Shown piece by piece: positions 3,973 through 7,547 of a stretch of DNA of 7,547 bases. This DNA comes from Pelagibacteraceae bacterium (lineage in GTDB: Bacteria > Pseudomonadota > Alphaproteobacteria > Pelagibacterales > Pelagibacteraceae): contig NYVZ01000004.1 in the NCBI GenBank assembly GCA_002684895.1, forward strand, positions 99,614-107,160. Direction: 5' to 3'. The stretch's first letter is position 1. Every line of letters begins with the position of its first letter. The position numbers were made by a program, and so were the translations under genes. The notes under the pieces are model-generated. The model was not told the origin of the DNA. It did no database searches and saw only the letters and a program-made list of their open reading frames with translations.

Positions 3973-6759
3973 ATGAAAAAAGAAAAACACTTATTTTTAA
4001 TAGATGGTTCAGGTTATATCTTTAGAGCATATTACGCATTACCGCCTTTAACAAGAAAAAGTGATGGCCTACCAGTAGGAGCTGTAAGTGGATTTTGCAA
4101 TATGCTTTATAGTTTTTTAGAGAGAGCTAAAGCTGGCAATTCAATAGATATTCCTACTCATTTGGCGGTTATATTTGATAGTGCAAGAAAAAATTTTAGG
4201 AATGATATTTATAAAGATTATAAAGGTAACAGAAGCGATGCACCTGAAGATTTGATACCGCAATTTGATTATATTAGAAAGGCGGTAAAGGCTTTTAACT
4301 TGCCATCTGTTGAACTTATTAACTATGAAGCAGATGATCTAATTGCAACTTATAAAGCTCAAGCAAAAAAAGAGAAAATTAAAGTTACCATTGTTTCTTC
4401 AGATAAAGATTTAATGCAATTAGTTGATAAAGATACATTTATGCTAGACACGATGAAAGATAGACTTATTGGAATTGATCAAGTCAAAGAAAAGTTTGGA
4501 GTGCCCCCAGAAAAAGTAATTGATGTACAATCATTAGCGGGGGATTCCGTTGATAATATTCCAGGGGTGCCTGGTATTGGTATAAAAACAGCTGCAGAGT
4601 TAATTAATAAATTTGGTTCATTAAATAAGCTTTTAGAAAAAGCCGAAACCATTAAACAACCTAAAAGACGACAAACACTATTAGATAACAAAGATAACGC
4701 ATTAATTAGTAGAGAGCTTGTAACTTTAAAACAAGATGTTGCATTAAAAGACAGAATTGATGATTTTATTTTAAAACCTTTAGATAAAACTAAAATTTTC
4801 AATTTTCTAGATGAAATGGAATTTTCAAAGATAAAAAAGCGAATAGAGCAAAATTACGGTAAACTACCAGCTACTGAGGATCAAAATCAAGAACAAGCAA
4901 ATAACAAACAGCAATTAGAAAAAATTAATCACGTCGCTGGTTTTCATATAATTTTTGACACAAAAGAAATTGAAAAAATTTTAAATATTGCTGACAACCA
5001 AGGTTATTTTGCTGTAGATACGGAAACAAATTCACTAAATACTCAAAAAGCTGAATTGGTAGGCGTTTCAATTTCAATTAGAGAAAATGAAGCTTTTTAT
5101 ATACCTGTAGGACATAAGAATAATGAAGATAAGAATTTAAAAAAACAAATTGAGCTCAAAAAATTAATCAATCTACTTAAACCGTATCTTGAAGATGAGA
5201 CTATTAAAAAAATTGGTCAAAATATCAAATATGATCTAAAGATTTTTTTGAAGCATGGAATCAACATTAAAAATTTTGAAGATACTATGCTCTTATCCTA
5301 TACATTAGATGCAGGAGTAAATAGGCATAATCTTGATCTACTAGCAAAAATTCATTTAGATCATACTAATATAAAATTTAAAGATATCGTAGGAACAGGA
5401 AAATCTGAAATAACTTTTGATCAAGTGTTGATAGAGAATGCATATAAATATGCGTGCGAGGATGCAGACATAACTTTAAAACTTTATAATTTATTTAAAG
5501 ACAGAATGGTTAAAGAAAAATGTTTCTTTGTATATGAAAATTTAGAGATTCCATTAATTAACGTTCTTGTTAGAATGGAAAATTGTGGTATTAAAATTGA
5601 TGAAAAAATCTTAAAAAATCTATCTAAATCTTTTGAAAAAGAATTAAAGGTTCTTGAAAAAAAAATTTTTAAAATCTCTGTTGAGAGTTTCAATATTGCT
5701 TCTACGAAGCAACTTGGTGATATTTTGTATGAAAAATTAAAAATTTCAGGAACAAAAAAAACAAAAAAAGGGAATTTCGCTACAAACGTAAATGTTCTTG
5801 AAGATTTAGCAAATAAAGGTCACGAATTTCCAAAACTAGTTTTAGAATGGAGACAAAAATCAAAATTAAAAAATACTTATACAGACTCATTACCACAATA
5901 TATTGATAGTAACTCTGAAAGGATTCATACATCATTTTTACTTGCGGCAACTAGCACAGGTAGATTGGCTTCGTCAGATCCAAATTTACAAAATATTCCA
6001 ATAAAATCAAAAGAAGGAAAAGAAATTAGATCTGCTTTTGTTACCGACAAAGGTAAATCAATTATTTCAGCAGATTATAGTCAAATAGAAATGCGTGTTT
6101 TGGCACACGTCGCAGATGTTAAAGAATTAAAAAAAGCTTTCACTAATAACGAAGATATTCATAATATAACTGCATCTCAAATATTTGAGTGTGATATTAA
6201 AAAAATCTCTGAGGATATGAGGAGAAAAGCAAAAGCAATTAATTTTGGTATTATTTATGGAATTTCATCTTATGGCCTTGCTAAACAAATTTCAGTTAGT
6301 AACAATGAGGCAGAACAATTTTTGTTTTCTTATTTCAAAAAGTTTCCTGAAATCAAAGAATTTATGCAAGACACTCTAAAATTTTGTAGAAAAAATGGTT
6401 TTGTTAAAACGATGTTTGAACGAAAATGCCATTTTCCAAATATTAATGATAAAAACCATACCTTAAAATCTTTTCAAGAGAGAGCTGCAATAAATGCTCC
6501 TATTCAAGGCGCAGCTGCTGATATAATAAGGTTTGCTATGATTAATATTGATAAAAAAATAATTGAGAAAAAAATTGATGCTACTCTTTTAGTGCAAATT
6601 CATGATGAATTATTATTGGAAACCAAAGACGCAATTGTTAATAAGGAAATCGTAAAAATTAAAAGCGAGATGGAAAATGCTATAGATAAAGATTATAATT
6701 TTTCCGTACCCTTAATTGTAGACGCAAATAGTGCCAAAAACTGGAATGATGCACACTAA
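3973..6759 (+). CDS. polA: DNA polymerase I (5' nuclease, 3'-5' exonuclease, polymerase)
   Basis: The 928-residue protein is a full-length bacterial Pol I, the same length as the E. coli enzyme. The 5' nuclease domain (1 to about 295) has the metal-binding acids of FLIDGSG (Asp11), YEADD (Glu119-Asp122), SSDKD (Asp144, Asp146) and AGDSVDN (Asp191, Asp194). A Gln/Asn-rich linker (about 300-315) leads to the 3'-5' exonuclease domain with intact motifs DTE (Asp349, Glu351), NIKYD (Asp421) and YACED (Tyr493, Asp497), so proofreading is predicted. The polymerase domain has motif A DYSQIEMR (Asp701), motif B RRKAKAINFGIIYG (Lys754, Phe758) and motif C IHDEL (His877, Asp878). The enzyme removes RNA primers and fills gaps in repair. 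ATG 3973 starts at the family's usual point; no Shine-Dalgarno precedes it. It is divergent from the ABC gene and ends in its own terminator, so it is probably monocistronic. An A9 run occurs at 5657-5665. Confidence 0.98.
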   Translation: MKKEKHLFLIDGSGYIFRAYYALPPLTRKSDGLPVGAVSGFCNMLYSFLERAKAGNSIDIPTHLAVIFDSARKNFRNDIYKDYKGNRSDAPEDLIPQFDYIRKAVKAFNLPSVELINYEADDLIATYKAQAKKEKIKVTIVSSDKDLMQLVDKDTFMLDTMKDRLIGIDQVKEKFGVPPEKVIDVQSLAGDSVDNIPGVPGIGIKTAAELINKFGSLNKLLEKAETIKQPKRRQTLLDNKDNALISRELVTLKQDVALKDRIDDFILKPLDKTKIFNFLDEMEFSKIKKRIEQNYGKLPATEDQNQEQANNKQQLEKINHVAGFHIIFDTKEIEKILNIADNQGYFAVDTETNSLNTQKAELVGVSISIRENEAFYIPVGHKNNEDKNLKKQIELKKLINLLKPYLEDETIKKIGQNIKYDLKIFLKHGINIKNFEDTMLLSYTLDAGVNRHNLDLLAKIHLDHTNIKFKDIVGTGKSEITFDQVLIENAYKYACEDADITLKLYNLFKDRMVKEKCFFVYENLEIPLINVLVRMENCGIKIDEKILKNLSKSFEKELKVLEKKIFKISVESFNIASTKQLGDILYEKLKISGTKKTKKGNFATNVNVLEDLANKGHEFPKLVLEWRQKSKLKNTYTDSLPQYIDSNSERIHTSFLLAATSTGRLASSDPNLQNIPIKSKEGKEIRSAFVTDKGKSIISADYSQIEMRVLAHVADVKELKKAFTNNEDIHNITASQIFECDIKKISEDMRRKAKAINFGIIYGISSYGLAKQISVSNNEAEQFLFSYFKKFPEIKEFMQDTLKFCRKNGFVKTMFERKCHFPNINDKNHTLKSFQERAAINAPIQGAAADIIRFAMINIDKKIIEKKIDATLLVQIHDELLLETKDAIVNKEIVKIKSEMENAIDKDYNFSVPLIVDANSAKNWNDAH

Positions 6760-6765
6760 TAATTT

Positions 6766-6787
6766 AGTCTAATTTTAGACTTTTTTT
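6766..6787 (+). terminator. Intrinsic terminator after polA
   Basis: A perfect inverted repeat AGTCTAA / TTAGACT (6766-6772 and 6775-6781) allows a stem of 6-7 bp with a 2-4 base loop, and it runs directly into seven T (6781-6787). It begins 7 bases after the polA stop. The stem is AT-rich and therefore weak, but stem plus T-tract at this position is the standard arrangement. It should separate polA from the chvI transcript. Confidence 0.72.
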
Positions 6788-6793
6788 GATAAT
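6788..6793 (+). promoter_or_regulatory. Candidate -10 element for chvI
   Basis: GATAAT matches the -10 consensus at 5 of 6 positions and lies right after the T-tract of the polA terminator. Transcription would start near 6800, about 6 bases before the chvI ATG, so the transcript would be nearly leaderless. No good -35 is seen, since the space is occupied by the terminator stem. Read-through from polA is an alternative source of transcription. Confidence 0.3.
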
Positions 6794-6805
6794 ATAGATG
6801 CGCTT

Positions 6806-7507
6806 ATGACAAAAATAATTGCTTTAGTTGATGATGATAGAAATATACTTACGAGCGTATCTATTGCACTAGAAAATGAAGGTTATAAGGTACAGACTTA
6901 CGTAGATGGAGAAAGTGCATATATTGGTATCACTAGAACTCCACCCGACTTAGCGATCATCGATATTAAAATGCCAAGAATGAATGGTGAAGAACTTTTA
7001 AAAAAATTAAGAAAAAAAACTAATATGCCGGTAATTTTTTTGACATCCAAGGATGAGGAAGTTGATGAATTATTAGGATTAAAATTAGGTGCAGATGACT
7101 ATGTTAAAAAATCTGGAGGATTCTCAATAAATGTATTGATTGAAAGAGTTAAGGTACAATTTAGAAAAAAAGATCAAGTTACACCCGAAAGTAAAAATAT
7201 TATCAAGCAGGGAAAATTGACGCTTGATCCTGAGCAACTTGAATGTACTTGGAATGATCAAAACTTGCCTGATAAGTTAACTACTACGGAGTTTCAAATA
7301 GTTTATGAATTAGCAAAAAGACCTGGAGTAATTAAAGAAAGATCGCATCTTATGACAATAGCATATAAGGAAAATAATGATATTGAAGATAGAACTATAG
7401 ATAGTCATGTAAAAAGAATAAGAAAAAAATTCAAAAAGATTGATAAAGAGTTTTCAGCCATTGAAACTCGATATGGAAGTGGTTATCGTTGGAATGCTAG
7501 TCCATAA
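6806..7507 (+). CDS. chvI: ChvI-type response regulator, OmpR/PhoB family
   Basis: The 233-residue protein has an N-terminal receiver (1 to about 120) and a C-terminal winged-helix DNA-binding domain (about 134-230). IALVDDDRNILTSVSIALE at the start and PVIFLTSKDEEVDEL..G.KLGADD are typical of ChvI. Asp53 (IIDIKMPRMNG) is the phospho-acceptor, with Asp9/Asp10 and Thr80. The recognition region is EDRTIDSHVKRIRKKF (194-209) and the wing ends in YGSGYRW. With the kinase ChvG, ChvI regulates envelope, acid-stress and exopolysaccharide functions in alphaproteobacteria. The usual K-P-F-S after the receiver lysine is replaced by Lys102-SGG-FS: the proline is missing and two residues are added, which is unusual. 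There is no Shine-Dalgarno. The stop overlaps the next start by 1 base (TAATG), so the kinase is probably co-translated. Confidence 0.9.
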   Translation: MTKIIALVDDDRNILTSVSIALENEGYKVQTYVDGESAYIGITRTPPDLAIIDIKMPRMNGEELLKKLRKKTNMPVIFLTSKDEEVDELLGLKLGADDYVKKSGGFSINVLIERVKVQFRKKDQVTPESKNIIKQGKLTLDPEQLECTWNDQNLPDKLTTTEFQIVYELAKRPGVIKERSHLMTIAYKENNDIEDRTIDSHVKRIRKKFKKIDKEFSAIETRYGSGYRWNASP

Positions 7508-7547
7508 TGATTACAAATTTATTATCTACAAAGTCATTACTAAGACA
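7507..7547 (+). CDS. chvG: Probable ChvG sensor histidine kinase, first 13 codons only
   Basis: An ATG at 7507-7509 overlaps the chvI stop and opens MITNLLSTKSLLR, still open at the right edge. A short polar/basic N-terminus before a membrane segment would suit ChvG, which usually follows chvI. The identification rests on position and the 1-base overlap, because no domain is visible in 13 residues. Confidence 0.5.
   Translation, partial: MITNLLSTKSLLR

Noticed and set aside
4479..5693. Minus-strand open frames within polA (4479-4802 and 5484-5693)
   Set aside because: They are shadows of the polA coding sequence with no independent start signal or recognisable domain.
6798..6809. Three-codon frame ATGCGCTTATGA overlapping the chvI start
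   Set aside because: It is too short to be meaningful and has no ribosome site; the ATGA overlap is probably chance.
1..7547. CRISPR arrays, tRNA or rRNA genes, insertion sequences, attachment sites
   Set aside because: No regularly spaced repeats, cloverleaf-like sequences, transposase fragments or terminal repeats were seen on either strand.

Overview
The window is a gene-dense, strongly AT-rich stretch of bacterial chromosome. Its protein set points to an alphaproteobacterium with a streamlined genome. The best markers are a RegA/ActR-type regulator with the family's near-invariant C-terminal helix-turn-helix, a ChvI-type regulator followed by what looks like the start of its kinase, and a fold III ornithine/lysine decarboxylase next to a deoxyhypusine-synthase-family protein. 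The low GC, the very short gaps and the gene content fit a marine SAR11 (Pelagibacterales)-like organism. That assignment is an inference from composition and protein character, not from a search. I see no rRNA, tRNA, CRISPR array, insertion sequence or phage gene.

Layout. Positions 1-1427 (minus strand) hold a probable polyamine operon: a decarboxylase gene followed after 2 bp by a truncated deoxyhypusine-synthase-like gene that runs off the left edge. A 224-bp divergent region (1428-1651) with an AT-rich inverted repeat separates it from regA (plus strand, to 2194). Converging on regA is a three-gene minus-strand operon (3923 down to 2187): an ABC-2-type ATPase, the biotin transporter component BioY, and a small DUF6314-like gene. 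The operon has 0-bp and 4-bp junctions, and its last gene is broken by a one-base frame disruption in a run of ten A. Divergent from the ATPase gene after 49 bp is a full-length polA (3973-6759) with all three enzymatic domains intact, closed by a clear intrinsic terminator. A chvI-like response regulator gene follows (6806-7507), and its stop overlaps by one base the start of a probable chvG sensor kinase cut by the right edge.

How the genes work together. The decarboxylase would supply putrescine (or cadaverine) and the adjacent DHS-family enzyme would build a longer polyamine such as homospermidine. RegA is known as a redox-responsive global regulator, but its kinase RegB is not next to it here. 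BioY takes up biotin; its neighbour is not a typical BioM ATPase. ChvI/ChvG form an envelope and acid-stress two-component system. PolA is housekeeping DNA repair and Okazaki-fragment processing.

Most of the window is ordinary core genome. The strongest unusual observation is the DUF6314-like gene: removing one A from the A10 run joins two reading frames into a family-length protein of 136 residues. Other points worth a look are the ChvI receiver that lacks the usual Lys-Pro pair, the pairing of an ABC-2 ATPase with BioY without a permease, and the ambiguous leader of regA.
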